From Streptomyces sp. Ru73 (GTDB lineage Bacteria > Actinomycetota > Actinomycetes > Streptomycetales > Streptomycetaceae), in NCBI RefSeq assembly GCF_002920575.1, contig NZ_PQSQ01000081.1, positions 1-37,562 of the forward strand: 37,562 nucleotides of DNA, written 5' to 3'. The translations under genes were made by a program, and so were the position numbers. Below, one piece after another: positions 7,622-15,304 of the stretch; position 1 is the first letter of the stretch; the number at the start of each line of letters is the position of its first letter. The notes under the pieces are model-generated. The model was not told where the DNA came from. It saw only the letters and a list, made by a program, of their open reading frames with translations, and made no database searches.

Positions 7622-8422
7622 TCAGCGCCGCGGCCCGGAATCGGGGCCGCTGAAGTCGGGTCCGGCGTAGTCGGGGCTCGCGTAGTCGGGGCTCGCGTAA
7701 TCCGGTGCGGCGTAGTCGGGGGCCGCGTAGTCCGGGCTGCTGTAGCCGAGCCGGGGGCGGGCAGCGTCCCGTCCGGCCGGCGGCGCCGACCGCAGCCGCC
7801 GCTCCAGGTGCGGCACGATCCCGCGCTGCAGCAGGGCCAGCTGCCAGTCCTCGCGCGCCCGCCGCAGCCGCTCGCCGGGCGCGTCGTCGGCGCCGGACCT
7901 GTGCCGGGCCGCGGTGCCGAGCAGCCCGGCGACGCCGCAGGCCAGGGACACCGCCGTGACCACCACGGCCACCTGCCCCGCGGTGAGCAGCGCGTCCGCC
8001 AGCGCGCGCTGCGAAGCGGCCGGCCGCAGCAGATAGCCGAGGAGGAAGAAGACGACGGCCGACGCGGCGGCCAGGCCCGGCACCAGCACGCCGAACAGCG
8101 GCAGCAGCCCGCGCCCGCGCCGCGCCGCCGCGTCCGAGCCTCCATCGGCCCCTTCGCCGCTCACCAAGCCCTCCGCGTCCGCGCTGCTGCCGCCCTCCGC
8201 TGCTTCCCGGAGGGCGAGGTACGTCCGGTACTCCGGTGCTGCCGCCTCCGCGATCAGGACGGCCTCGGCGAGCGCGTCGCTCCGCAGCCGCCGGGCGAGC
8301 CCGCCCGTGGGATCGGCCCGTACGGCACGCGCGATCGCGCCGGTGTGCAGCGCCTGTTCCAGCAGCCGTTCGAAGTCCGCCGTGTCCCGTGCCCGCAGGC
8401 CGTTCCGCGCCGACCGCGCCAT
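7622..8422 (-). CDS. Membrane protein with C-terminal x-P-D-Y-A repeats
   Basis: A 266-aa protein I do not recognise. The N-terminal cytoplasmic part (1-100) is helical and charged. Two hydrophobic segments follow (about 108-130 and 140-165), probably forming a membrane hairpin. A basic stretch comes next, and the C-terminus consists of seven pentapeptide units (SPDYA/APDYA/GPDFS) before a final PRR. GGGGGA lies just upstream of the ATG. A -10-like TAGATT (minus strand, 8466-8461) overlaps the BlaI-type palindrome, so expression is probably BlaI-controlled. The adjacent downstream gene is tatA-like. Confidence 0.8.
   Translation of the reverse strand: MARSARNGLRARDTADFERLLEQALHTGAIARAVRADPTGGLARRLRSDALAEAVLIAEAAAPEYRTYLALREAAEGGSSADAEGLVSGEGADGGSDAAARRGRGLLPLFGVLVPGLAAASAVVFFLLGYLLRPAASQRALADALLTAGQVAVVVTAVSLACGVAGLLGTAARHRSGADDAPGERLRRAREDWQLALLQRGIVPHLERRLRSAPPAGRDAARPRLGYSSPDYAAPDYAAPDYASPDYASPDYAGPDFSGPDSGPRR
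7634..7738 (-). repeat. Tandem 15-bp repeat encoding seven pentapeptides
   Basis: Seven in-frame 15-bp units near the 3' end of the membrane-protein gene encode (S/A/G)-P-D-(Y/F/S)-(A/S/G). The units are near-identical at DNA level (GTAGTCGGGGCTCGC on the plus strand), so copy number is likely to vary between strains. Confidence 0.85.
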
Positions 8423-8462
8423 CGTGTCCCCCGTTTCCGCCCCGCTGCCTGGCCGCCTCGAA

Positions 8463-8478
8463 TCTACAGCACTGTAGA
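8463..8478. promoter_or_regulatory. BlaI-type operator in the divergent blaI / membrane-protein promoter region
   Basis: TCTACA-GCAC-TGTAGA has the same arms and spacing as the site at 6755-6770. On the minus strand a TAGATT -10-like element overlaps it, exactly as at the terB-like gene. It lies about 40 bp from the membrane-protein start and 109 bp from the blaI-like start, so autoregulation of blaI together with control of the minus-strand genes is plausible. Confidence 0.75.
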
Positions 8479-8586
8479 AACAAGGCGGGGCGGCCGGGCG
8501 TACGCCGTGGGCTTCCCTCAGTACGATGGCCGCCCCACGGAACGTACGCGCAGGCGTGCGGACGGGCGGCGGAGGGAGACGGCGGA

Positions 8587-9048
8587 GTGGACCGCGGAGC
8601 GGGCAGGCGAGCGGGCGAGGGGCGGCACGAGCGCGACTCCCGCGGCCGCCGGCGCGGCCAGGGCGAGCTGGAGGCACAGGTCCTGTCGGTGCTGCGGCGC
8701 GCACCGGGCCCGGCCAGTGCGGCCTGGGTGCAGGAACGTCTCGACGGCGACCTCGCCTACACCACCGTCATGACCATCCTCTCCCGGCTGCTGGCCAAGG
8801 GCGCGGTCACCCGCGAGCGCACGGGCCGCTCGTTCGTCTGGCAGGCCGCCTCCGACGAGGCCGGGCTCGCCGCGCTGCGCATGCGCCGCGTCCTGGACGG
8901 CGAGACCGACCGGGAAGCGGTCCTGGCCAGCTTCGTCACCGCCCTCTCCGCCGACGACGAGCGGCTGCTGCGCGGCCTGCTGCACGAGGCAGCGGACGGC
9001 CCGGAGGCCGACGGCACCGGCACGCCGGAACAGACGCCGGAGGGCTGA
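8587..9048 (+). CDS. BlaI/MecI/CopY family transcriptional repressor
   Basis: A 153-aa winged-helix regulator. The core (about 27-95) has the family pattern: GELEAQVLSVL, WVQERLDGDLAYTTVMTILSRLLAKGAVTRERTGR (here only as the key segment AYTTVMTILSRLLAKG), then RSFVWQA. The C-terminal helices serve dimerisation and hold the region cut by the partner protease in this family. The GTG start is supported by GGAGGGAG 8 nt upstream. The M56 metallopeptidase gene follows after 3 bp, the standard blaI-blaR1-like arrangement. The regulator probably binds the two TCTACA-N4-TGTAGA palindromes in this window. Confidence 0.93.
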   Translation: MDRGAGRRAGEGRHERDSRGRRRGQGELEAQVLSVLRRAPGPASAAWVQERLDGDLAYTTVMTILSRLLAKGAVTRERTGRSFVWQAASDEAGLAALRMRRVLDGETDREAVLASFVTALSADDERLLRGLLHEAADGPEADGTGTPEQTPEG

Positions 9049-9051
9049 CCG

Positions 9052-10002
9052 GTGGGCGTCTTCGTCTTCCTGCCCCTGGTCCTCCCCCTCACCGCATGGC
9101 CGGTCGCGCGCCTGGCCGAACAGCATCTGCACCCCCGCAGCGCCACCCGGCTGCTGGCCGGCGTCGCGGCCGTACTGGCCGTGTGCAGCACGGTCTGCCT
9201 CGGCCTGATCATGGTCGTCGGCACGGCGCAGCTGCCCGGCAACCCGCTGCCGGACGGCTGGTCCGACCCGGAGGTCCGCGCGGCCGTCCCGTACGACGAG
9301 GTCGCCGGCAAGGCCGCGATCCCGGCGCTGGGCGCGGTGGCCGTGGCGGGCGGCCGGACGGCCTGGCGCCACGTACGCGTCCGGCGCCGCGCGGCCCGGG
9401 CCCTGGCGGGGCTGCCGGGCTCGCGGGTGGCGGTCCTGCCGGACACCGCGGCGTACGCGTACGCGCTGCCGTCCAGGCGCCACGGCCGGAGCCGCGGCCG
9501 GGGCCGGATCGTGGTCTCCACGGCGATGCTGGACCGGCTGGACTCGCGCGAGCGGCGCGCCCTCTTCGCGCACGAACGGGCTCACCTGGCGGGCCATCAC
9601 CACCGTTACCTGCTGGCCGTGCAGCTCGCGGCCCGCGCCAACCCGTTCCTGCGGCCGCTGCGCACGGCGACGGAGTTCTGCACCGAGCGCTGGGCCGACG
9701 AGGAGGCGGCGCGTGCGGTCGGCGACCGCCGGGTGACGGCGCGCGCGGTGGGCAAGGCGGCCCTGGTCACGGGCCGCGCCCCGCTGGCGGGCCTGGCGTC
9801 GTTCGCCGCTCCGGGGCCCGTGCCGCGCCGGGTGGCCGCGCTGCTCGGTCCCGTACCACCGGCCCGCAGCCTGCCCCCGGCGCTCACCCCGGCCGGGCTC
9901 GCCACCCTGGTCGCGGCGGCCGGCACGCTCGCCTCGGCCCTCTCCTCCGTCAACGCCACGGTCGCGCTCTTCCTGGTCCTGCAGGCCGCCACGCCACTCT
10001 GA
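9052..10002 (+). CDS. M56 family membrane metallopeptidase
   Basis: A 316-aa integral membrane protease. Hydrophobic segments are visible at about 2-18, 32-58, 88-102 and near the C-terminus. The zinc motif HERAH (174-178) matches the HExxH signature and is followed by a glutamate-rich ligand region (TEFCTERWADEEAA). M56 proteins of the BlaR1/MecR1 type cleave BlaI-like repressors. This one lacks the C-terminal penicillin-binding sensor domain, so the inducing signal is unknown. The start is GTG, 3 bp after the blaI-like stop, indicating an operon. Confidence 0.9.
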   Translation: MGVFVFLPLVLPLTAWPVARLAEQHLHPRSATRLLAGVAAVLAVCSTVCLGLIMVVGTAQLPGNPLPDGWSDPEVRAAVPYDEVAGKAAIPALGAVAVAGGRTAWRHVRVRRRAARALAGLPGSRVAVLPDTAAYAYALPSRRHGRSRGRGRIVVSTAMLDRLDSRERRALFAHERAHLAGHHHRYLLAVQLAARANPFLRPLRTATEFCTERWADEEAARAVGDRRVTARAVGKAALVTGRAPLAGLASFAAPGPVPRRVAALLGPVPPARSLPPALTPAGLATLVAAAGTLASALSSVNATVALFLVLQAATPL

Positions 10003-10062
10003 GGCCGGGAGCCGCGGCAACGGGCGTTCCCGCGCACCCGTGCCGCCGGAAGCGGGCCGCCC

Positions 10063-10656
10063 TCAGGGCCGCTCCGCCGTCAGGTACCGCTGCACCGTCG
10101 GCGCCAGCCAGGCGACGACCTCCTCCCGGCCGAGGCCCGCGGCCGGCGGGATGCGCACGACGTAGCGGGCCAGCGCCATGCCCAGGATCTGCGAGGCGAT
10201 CAGCGCGGCCCGGACCGCCGCCTCCTCCGGCACCGGGCAGACCGCCGCGATCACCGGCCCCAGCTGGTCGCGGAAGATGGAGCGCACCCGCTCGGCGCCC
10301 GCGTCGACCGTGACGCCGACCCGCACCATGCCGGTCAGCCGCTCGTCGTGCTCCCAGACGTCCAGGAAGTGGCGCACCAGCCGCTCGCCCAGCTGCGCGC
10401 GGTCCACCTCCCTCAGGTCCGGCATCCGCAGGTCGATGTCGGTGGCGGCGGCGAACAGGCCCTCCTTGTTGCCGTAGTAGCGCATGACCATCGACGGGTC
10501 GATGCCCGCGTCCCTGGCGATGGCCCGGATGGTCGCGCGCTCGTACCCGTCGGCGGCGAACCGCTCGCGGGCCGCCGTGAGGATCGCGGCGCGGGTCGCG
10601 TCGGAGCGGCGGGGGCGGGCCGGGGACTCGGTGGCGGAGGGCTCTCTGTCGGGCAT
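10063..10656 (-). CDS. TetR/AcrR family transcriptional regulator
   Basis: A 197-aa regulator with an N-terminal TetR helix-turn-helix (about 18-65): RAAILTAARERFAADGYE, then TIRAIARDAGIDPSMVMRYY. The C-terminal ligand-binding domain is of the TetR_C type. There is no Shine-Dalgarno sequence; a -10-like TACGCT lies 7 nt before the ATG, with CTGGCA 18 nt upstream, so a leaderless message is likely. It diverges from a FAD monooxygenase gene across a duplicated operator and probably represses both genes, responding to a substrate of the monooxygenase. Confidence 0.92.
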   Translation of the reverse strand: MPDREPSATESPARPRRSDATRAAILTAARERFAADGYERATIRAIARDAGIDPSMVMRYYGNKEGLFAAATDIDLRMPDLREVDRAQLGERLVRHFLDVWEHDERLTGMVRVGVTVDAGAERVRSIFRDQLGPVIAAVCPVPEEAAVRAALIASQILGMALARYVVRIPPAAGLGREEVVAWLAPTVQRYLTAERP

Positions 10657-10740
10657 GCCAACAAGCGTAGGCCAACGGCTGTTGACATGCCAGGGCTGCC
10701 GCCGTACGTTGCCAACAAGCGTTGACCAACAACCGTTGGC
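10657..10740. promoter_or_regulatory. Duplicated double operator between tetR and the FAD monooxygenase gene
   Basis: Two 30-bp imperfect direct repeats lie at 10657-10686 and 10711-10740, each holding two CAAC-N4-GTTG type palindromes: 10659-10670 (degenerate), 10673-10684, 10713-10724 and 10727-10738 (extended to CCAAC-N4-GTTGG). The repeats are 54 bp apart. The first touches the tetR start codon and the second lies at the monooxygenase transcription start. This is a strong candidate for the TetR binding sites. Confidence 0.75.
10682..10710 (+). promoter_or_regulatory. Promoter of the FAD monooxygenase gene
   Basis: TTGACA (10682-10687) is separated by 17 nt from TACGTT (10705-10710). The -35 box overlaps the right half of the first operator repeat, and the expected start point near 10717 lies in the second repeat. 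This layout fits repression by the divergent TetR protein. Confidence 0.75.
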
Positions 10741-10753
10741 ACAGGAGGCGGCC

Positions 10754-12274
10754 ATGAACCGCGCAACCGGCACGACCCGCACGACAGCCCCCCACCCGGC
10801 CTCCGACGTCCTGGTCGTCGGTGCCGGGCCCACCGGCCTGCTGCTCGCCGGTGACCTCGCCGAGGCCGGCCTCGGCGTCACCCTGCTGGAGCGGCGCGCA
10901 CCCGGGATCAGCAACCTCACCCGCTCCCTGGTCGTGCACGCCCGCACCCTCGAACAGTTCGACGCGCGCGGCCTGGCCGAGGACGTGCTCGCCACCGGCC
11001 GCCCGGTGACCTCGCTCCAGCTGTTCGGCGACGTCCGCATGGACCCGTCCACGCTGCACACGCGCTACCCGTTCGTCCTGGTCACCCCGCAGTTCGAGGT
11101 CGAGCGGGTACTGGAGGAGCGGGCCCGCAAGGCCGGCGTGACCTTCGCGTACGGCACCGAGCTCACCGGCATCCGCCAGGACGCGGACAGCGTGACGGCC
11201 ACGGTCCGCACCACGGACGGCGCCACGGGCGAGTACCGCGCGTCCTACCTCGTCGGCACCGACGGCGTGCACAGCGGCGTGCGCCGGGCGCTCGGCCTGC
11301 CGTTCCCCGGTAAGTCCGTCATCGAGTCGGTCGTGCTGGCCGACGTACGGATGACCGGGGAACCGGCCGAGCCGCTCGTCGCCAAGGCCGACGGGGACGC
11401 CTTCGCGCTCGTCGCGGGCATCGGCGACGGCCTGTTCCGGGTGATCGCCTGGCACCGGCACCGGCAGGCCCCCGAGGCCGGTCCGCCGGACCTGGACGAG
11501 GTCCGCGAGCTCACCCGCATCGCGCACGGCACCGACTACGGCATGTACGAGGCCCGCTGGACCTCCCGCTTCCACAGCGACGAACGGCAGGTCCCCGAGT
11601 ACCGCGTGGGCCGCGCGTTCCTCGCGGGCGACGCAGCCCACGTCCACTCGCCGGCCGGCGGCCAGGGCATGAACACCGGCCTGCAGGACGCCGCCAACCT
11701 CAGCTGGAAGCTGATCGCCGTCCTGCGCGGCCGGGCCACGGAGGACCTGCTCGACAGCTACCAGGCCGAACGGCACCCGGTGGGCCGCCTGGTGCTGCGG
11801 TCCAGCGGCGCGCTCATCCGGTTCGCGCTGCTCCAGACCCGGGCGCAGCGCGTCGCCGGCGCGCTGGCCGCACAGGTCGCCAAGCGGCTGCCCCCGGTGA
11901 CGCGCCGCGCCATCGCGCAGGTCTCCGGCATCGGCATCGCGTACCGGCGCGGCCGCGGCGACCACCCGCTCACCGGGCGGCGCGCGCCCGACATCCGCTT
12001 CGCCGACGGCGGCCGCCTGTACGAAGCGCTGCGCGGCAACCGCTTCGTGCTGATCACCCCGGCGTACGAGACGCCGGAGCTGGGCGGCCGGGACACGAGC
12101 CGCCTGGTGCACGCCACCTGGCGCGGCAGCCGGCGCACCGCACTGCTCGTCCGCCCCGACGGCTACATCGCGTGGGCCACGGACACCATCGACCGCGCGG
12201 CACGCGCCGACGCGCTCGCTGCGGCCCTGCTCCCCTGGACGGGACCGGCGGAGAAGGAACCGGCCGGGGGCTGA
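10754..12274 (+). CDS. FAD-dependent aromatic hydroxylase-type monooxygenase
   Basis: A 506-aa class A flavoprotein monooxygenase. The FAD Rossmann motif VVGAGPTG (21-28), the DG motif GTDGVHSGVRRALG and the GD motif LAGDAAHVHSPAGGQGMNTG (key part AGDAAH) are all present. The C-terminal thioredoxin-like region typical of PheA/MhpA-type enzymes follows (about 395-500). The family hydroxylates phenolic or polyketide rings with NAD(P)H and O2. AGGAGG lies 5 nt upstream of the ATG. Control by the divergent TetR repressor suggests induction by an aromatic compound, for catabolism or self-protection. Confidence 0.93.
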   Translation: MNRATGTTRTTAPHPASDVLVVGAGPTGLLLAGDLAEAGLGVTLLERRAPGISNLTRSLVVHARTLEQFDARGLAEDVLATGRPVTSLQLFGDVRMDPSTLHTRYPFVLVTPQFEVERVLEERARKAGVTFAYGTELTGIRQDADSVTATVRTTDGATGEYRASYLVGTDGVHSGVRRALGLPFPGKSVIESVVLADVRMTGEPAEPLVAKADGDAFALVAGIGDGLFRVIAWHRHRQAPEAGPPDLDEVRELTRIAHGTDYGMYEARWTSRFHSDERQVPEYRVGRAFLAGDAAHVHSPAGGQGMNTGLQDAANLSWKLIAVLRGRATEDLLDSYQAERHPVGRLVLRSSGALIRFALLQTRAQRVAGALAAQVAKRLPPVTRRAIAQVSGIGIAYRRGRGDHPLTGRRAPDIRFADGGRLYEALRGNRFVLITPAYETPELGGRDTSRLVHATWRGSRRTALLVRPDGYIAWATDTIDRAARADALAAALLPWTGPAEKEPAGG

Positions 12275-12318
12275 ACGCCCGGTCCGGAGCCGGCGCGGGC
12301 GGTCGGCATACTGCCGGT

Positions 12319-12654
12319 ATGCCGATCTTCCGCTCCGCCGTGCTCTTCGTCCTCGCCGCGCTCCTGGAGATCGGCGGTGCCTGGCTGGTCTGGCAGGGCG
12401 TGCGGGAGAGCCGCGGCTGGGTGTGGGCCGGGGCCGGCGTCCTGGCCCTCGGCGCGTACGGATTCGTCGCCACGCTCCAGCCGGACGCCGACTTCGGCCG
12501 CATCCTGGCCGCGTACGGCGGCGTCTTCGTCGCCGGCTCGCTGGTCTGGGGCATGGTCGCGGACGGCTACCGCCCCGACCGCTGGGACATCACCGGCGCC
12601 CTCGTCTGCCTGGCCGGCATGGCCCTGATCATGTACGCACCACGGGGCCGGTGA
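12319..12654 (+). CDS. UPF0060 (YnfA) family membrane protein
   Basis: A 111-aa protein with four predicted transmembrane helices (about 5-22, 30-48, 60-80, 90-106). The family hallmarks are visible: LEIGGAWLVWQ, LGAYGFVATLQ, FGRILAAYGGVFV and YRPDRWDITGALVCLAG (key part DRWDITGA). The function of this family is unsettled; it resembles small multidrug-resistance-type folds. There is no Shine-Dalgarno sequence; CATACT sits 7 nt upstream of the ATG, so a leaderless transcript is likely. Confidence 0.93.
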   Translation: MPIFRSAVLFVLAALLEIGGAWLVWQGVRESRGWVWAGAGVLALGAYGFVATLQPDADFGRILAAYGGVFVAGSLVWGMVADGYRPDRWDITGALVCLAGMALIMYAPRGR

Positions 12655-12777
12655 GGCCGGGGCGGACAGCCCGGGGCCGGTCCGGTGTCCCCCGAAGCCC
12701 CGTCCCGCCGCGCATATCCTGAGCGCGTACCGCCCGCTCGCACACGCATCCGTACGTCCGTACGCCGAGGAGCCCGT

Positions 12778-13527
12778 ATGACCGCCGCCGCCCGTACCGC
12801 CGTCGTCACCGGAGCGAGCAGCGGCATCGGTGCCGCGACCGCACGGAAGCTCGCCGAGGCCGGCTACCGCGTGATCCTGGTCGCGCGCCGCAAGGACCGC
12901 CTCGAAGCGCTCGCCGCCGAGCTGCCGCACGCCGAGGCGTACGCCCTCGACGTCACCGACCGCGCCGCCGTCGACGCCTTCGCCGCCTCCCTGGACCGCT
13001 GCGACGTGCTGGTCGCCAACGCGGGCGGCGCGCTCGGCACGGACCCGGTGGCCACCGCCGACCCGGCCGACTGGCGCGCGATGTACGAGGTCAACGTCCT
13101 CGGCGTGCTCAACGTGACGCAGGCGCTGCTGCCGGCCCTGACCGCCTCCGGCGACGGCACGGTCGTGGTCCTCTCCTCCACCGCCGGCCACGGCACGTAC
13201 GAGGGCGGCGGCGGTTACGTGGCAGCCAAGCACGGCGCGCACGTCCTCGCCGAGACGCTCCGCCTGGAGCTGTGCGGACAGCCGGTACGCGTCATCGAGA
13301 TCGCCCCCGGCATGGTGCGGACCGACGAGTTCGCGCTCACCCGCTTCCGCGGCGACGCGGAGAAGGCCGCGAAGGTGTACGAGGGCGTCGCCGAGCCGCT
13401 GACCGCCGACGACGTGGCCGACACGATCGCCTGGGCGGTCACCCGCCCCTCCCACGTCAACGTCGACCTGCTCGTCGTCCGGCCCCGCGCGCAGGCCTCC
13501 AACACCAAGGTGCACCGCGAGCGCTGA
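12778..13527 (+). CDS. SDR family NAD(P)-dependent oxidoreductase
   Basis: A 249-aa classical short-chain dehydrogenase. The cofactor motif TGASSGIG (about 10-17), the NAG motif (VANAGG), the catalytic serine (VLSSTAG) and the YxxxK pair (YVAAKHG) are visible. The fingerprint is closest to YdfG/serine-dehydrogenase-like SDRs, but the substrate cannot be assigned. GAGGAG precedes the ATG by 5-6 nt. A short CGTACG-TC-CGTACG palindrome lies in the leader (12751-12764). The gene appears to be monocistronic. Confidence 0.93.
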   Translation: MTAAARTAVVTGASSGIGAATARKLAEAGYRVILVARRKDRLEALAAELPHAEAYALDVTDRAAVDAFAASLDRCDVLVANAGGALGTDPVATADPADWRAMYEVNVLGVLNVTQALLPALTASGDGTVVVLSSTAGHGTYEGGGGYVAAKHGAHVLAETLRLELCGQPVRVIEIAPGMVRTDEFALTRFRGDAEKAAKVYEGVAEPLTADDVADTIAWAVTRPSHVNVDLLVVRPRAQASNTKVHRER

Positions 13528-13540
13528 CCGCCCGCCCGGC

Positions 13541-13560
13541 CGGTGGTCCTAGGACCACCG
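13541..13560. terminator. 20-bp perfect palindrome after the SDR gene
   Basis: CGGTGGTCCTAGGACCACCG is perfectly symmetrical and begins 13 bp after the SDR stop. Read as RNA it forms an 8-bp stem with a 4-nt loop, so it is most likely a terminator. It could also be a regulator site for the following VOC-fold gene, which starts about 110 bp further on. Confidence 0.5.
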
Positions 13561-13673
13561 CGCCCGGTACCTCCCGCACGGCGGAGGCCGCTCGACGGAG
13601 GCCGAACGGCCGATGCGCGCACCGCCGCACGCGGATACGTTCCTGGTGTCCGTGCCCCGATGAAGGAGTCCCG

Positions 13674-14102
13674 ATGCGCGCCGCCTCCGCCCCCGTGACC
13701 GTCACCGCCTTCGACCACCTGGTCCTCAACGTCGCCGACGTCGAACGCGCGCTGGACTTCTACTGCGGGCCGCTCGGCCTCGAACCGGTGCGGGTGGACG
13801 AATGGCGGGCCGGCCAGGTGCCGTTCCCGTCGGTCCGGGTGAGCCCGACGACCATCATCGACCTGGTGCGGGCCCCGGAAGCGGCCTCCGGCGAGGACGC
13901 GGCGCCGGCCCGCGCCAACGTCGACCACCTCTGCCTGGTCGTCGCGCCGCTGGACTGGCAACAGGTCGTCGACTCCGGGGTGTTCACCGTCGTCAACGGC
14001 CCCGGCAAGCGCTTCGGCGCCCGCGGCACGGCCGAGTCCCTCTACGTACGCGACCCGGACGGCAACACGGTCGAGCTCCGCTGGTACCCGGCGGACGCGT
14101 AG
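13674..14102 (+). CDS. VOC (glyoxalase/bleomycin-resistance) family protein
   Basis: A 142-aa protein with the two beta-alpha-beta-beta-beta halves of the vicinal oxygen chelate fold. Candidate metal ligands are His in FDHLVL (about residue 14), His in VDHLCLVV and Glu in GNTVELRWY. The pattern is common in small metal-dependent dioxygenases, isomerases and virulence-type proteins of the family; no specific substrate is evident. AAGGAG lies 7 nt before the ATG. Confidence 0.9.
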   Translation: MRAASAPVTVTAFDHLVLNVADVERALDFYCGPLGLEPVRVDEWRAGQVPFPSVRVSPTTIIDLVRAPEAASGEDAAPARANVDHLCLVVAPLDWQQVVDSGVFTVVNGPGKRFGARGTAESLYVRDPDGNTVELRWYPADA

Positions 14103-14160
14103 GACGGCCGAACTCCGCCTGATATCCGACGGACGCGCAGAACGGCAGCCCCGGGGCCTA

Positions 14161-14177
14161 CCCCGCGGCGCGCGGGG
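14161..14177 (+). terminator. GC-rich hairpin downstream of the VOC gene
   Basis: CCCCGCG-GCG-CGCGGGG, a 7-bp perfect stem with a 3-nt loop, about 60 bp after the VOC stop codon and before the promoter region of the secreted protein. Confidence 0.45.
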
Positions 14178-14258
14178 CACACCGCGACCGGCGGACCTTC
14201 ACAAGATCCACAACGATCACCCCACATGATTTTCGCCCCGCCGGGCAGGGGGGCGGGC

Positions 14259-14714
14259 GTGAGCACTTTTCGCATCCCCACCCCCCGTTTCCGCAAGCCC
14301 TCCAGGGCCCTCAAGCGTGCGGCCGTACTGGCCGCCGGAGCGGGCCTGCTGACCACCGGCCTGCTCGCCACCCCCGCCTCGGCCGCCATGGGCGACAACG
14401 TCGTCCACGGCCCGGCCGCGTGCGCCTTCTCCGAGGACCGCGCCCCCGTGGCCCTCGGTGACGCCGGCGACCAGGTCTCCCAGATCCAGTGCCTGCTGGC
14501 CAACCGCCAGTACCTGGGCTGGAACCAGCTCAGCGGCGCCTTCGACGCGGGCACCCTCTCCGCCGTCGCCCACTTCCAGGCCGACCACGGCCTGGTCCCC
14601 GACGGCGTCGTCTCCCCGGCCACCTGGGAGGCCCTGTACAAGGCAGGCCCCCCGGCCGGCCCGGTCCAGTCCCCCAACCAGCCGGCCGACCCGAACAACC
14701 AGCCCGGCGCCTGA
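14259..14714 (+). CDS. Secreted peptidoglycan-binding domain protein
   Basis: A 151-aa exported protein. A basic N-region (RKPSRALKR) and a hydrophobic core (AAVLAAGAGLLTTGLLA) lead to a signal-peptidase site after ATPASA (about residue 42). The mature part is one PG_binding_1 repeat (about 65-125: LGDAGDQVSQIQCLL, LSGAFDAGTLSAVAHFQ, DGVVSPATWEAL) and a short Pro/Asn tail. Such domains bind cell-wall peptidoglycan. No catalytic domain is present, so it is probably a wall-associated accessory or a cell-wall hydrolase modulator. GTG 14259 is preferred because AGGGGGG precedes it; an upstream ATG at 14226 has no ribosome site. Confidence 0.88.
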   Translation: MSTFRIPTPRFRKPSRALKRAAVLAAGAGLLTTGLLATPASAAMGDNVVHGPAACAFSEDRAPVALGDAGDQVSQIQCLLANRQYLGWNQLSGAFDAGTLSAVAHFQADHGLVPDGVVSPATWEALYKAGPPAGPVQSPNQPADPNNQPGA

Positions 14715-14724
14715 CCGAGCACCA

Positions 14725-14750
14725 GGGCCGGACCCCGCGGGGTCCGGCCC
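14725..14750 (+). terminator. Terminator of the peptidoglycan-binding protein gene
   Basis: GGGCCGGACCCC (14725-14736) and GGGGTCCGGCCC (14739-14750) form a 12-bp perfect stem 11 bp after the stop codon, followed by a C/T-rich stretch. Confidence 0.8.
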
Positions 14751-14836
14751 CTTCCTCGCTCTGCCGCAGGACGCAGGGCCGCCCGGAGCGCCCGGCGGCC
14801 ACACACGCGGGCCGCACGCGTACCGTCCGCGCCCCG

Positions 14837-15202
14837 TCAGCGGCCCCGCCCCGCCGCCACGTCGATCACGTCCTCCAGGACGTCACGGGAGCGCTGGAGA
14901 TCGGCGATCATGCGGTCGATGCGGTCGCGTTCCGTCGTCAGCTCGGCGACCAGCTTCGGGGTGGCGATCTCGGAGGGCGCGCCGTCCGAATCCCGCATGC
15001 ACGGCAGCAGCTTCACGATCTTCGCGCTGCACAGCCCCGCGGCGAAGAGCTCCTGGATACGGATGACCCGGTCCACCGCGCGCTCGGGGTAATCGCGATG
15101 ACCGCCCGGCGTACGATCGGCCGCCAAGAGCCCCTGCTGCTCGTAGTAGCGCAACGACCGCTCGCTCACGCCCGTACGCCGTGCCAGCTCACCGATCCGC
15201 AT
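14837..15202 (-). CDS. MerR family transcriptional regulator
   Basis: A 121-aa regulator with the MerR winged helix at the N-terminus (MRIGELARRTGVSERSLRYYEQQGLL, key part RRTGVSERSLRYYEQQGLL) and a dimerisation coiled coil (about 78-115). Cysteines are present (LCSAKIVKLLPCMRD, about residues 57-68), but no clear metal-binding loop. It diverges from the Old Yellow Enzyme gene. The CTGACAT-CA-ATGTCAG palindrome in between, placed inside a long promoter spacer, is the expected MerR activation site. It probably responds to an electrophile or oxidant reduced by that enzyme. Confidence 0.92.
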   Translation of the reverse strand: MRIGELARRTGVSERSLRYYEQQGLLAADRTPGGHRDYPERAVDRVIRIQELFAAGLCSAKIVKLLPCMRDSDGAPSEIATPKLVAELTTERDRIDRMIADLQRSRDVLEDVIDVAAGRGR

Positions 15203-15272
15203 GCCGTACCCCCACCTCGTCCGCCGGGTCGCCGGGCGGCCCCGTCCGGAGACCGGAGAGCCGCCCCAAGGC

Positions 15273-15304
15273 TTGAATCTGACATCAATGTCAGCTTCTA
15301 CCGT
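15273..15304 (+). promoter_or_regulatory. MerR-type promoter and operator of the Old Yellow Enzyme gene
   Basis: TTGAAT (15273-15278) and TACCGT (15299-15304) are 20 nt apart, longer than the usual 17, as in MerR-activated promoters. The spacer holds the perfect palindrome CTGACAT-CA-ATGTCAG (15279-15294). The predicted start point coincides with the ATG at 15311, giving a leaderless message. Confidence 0.75.
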
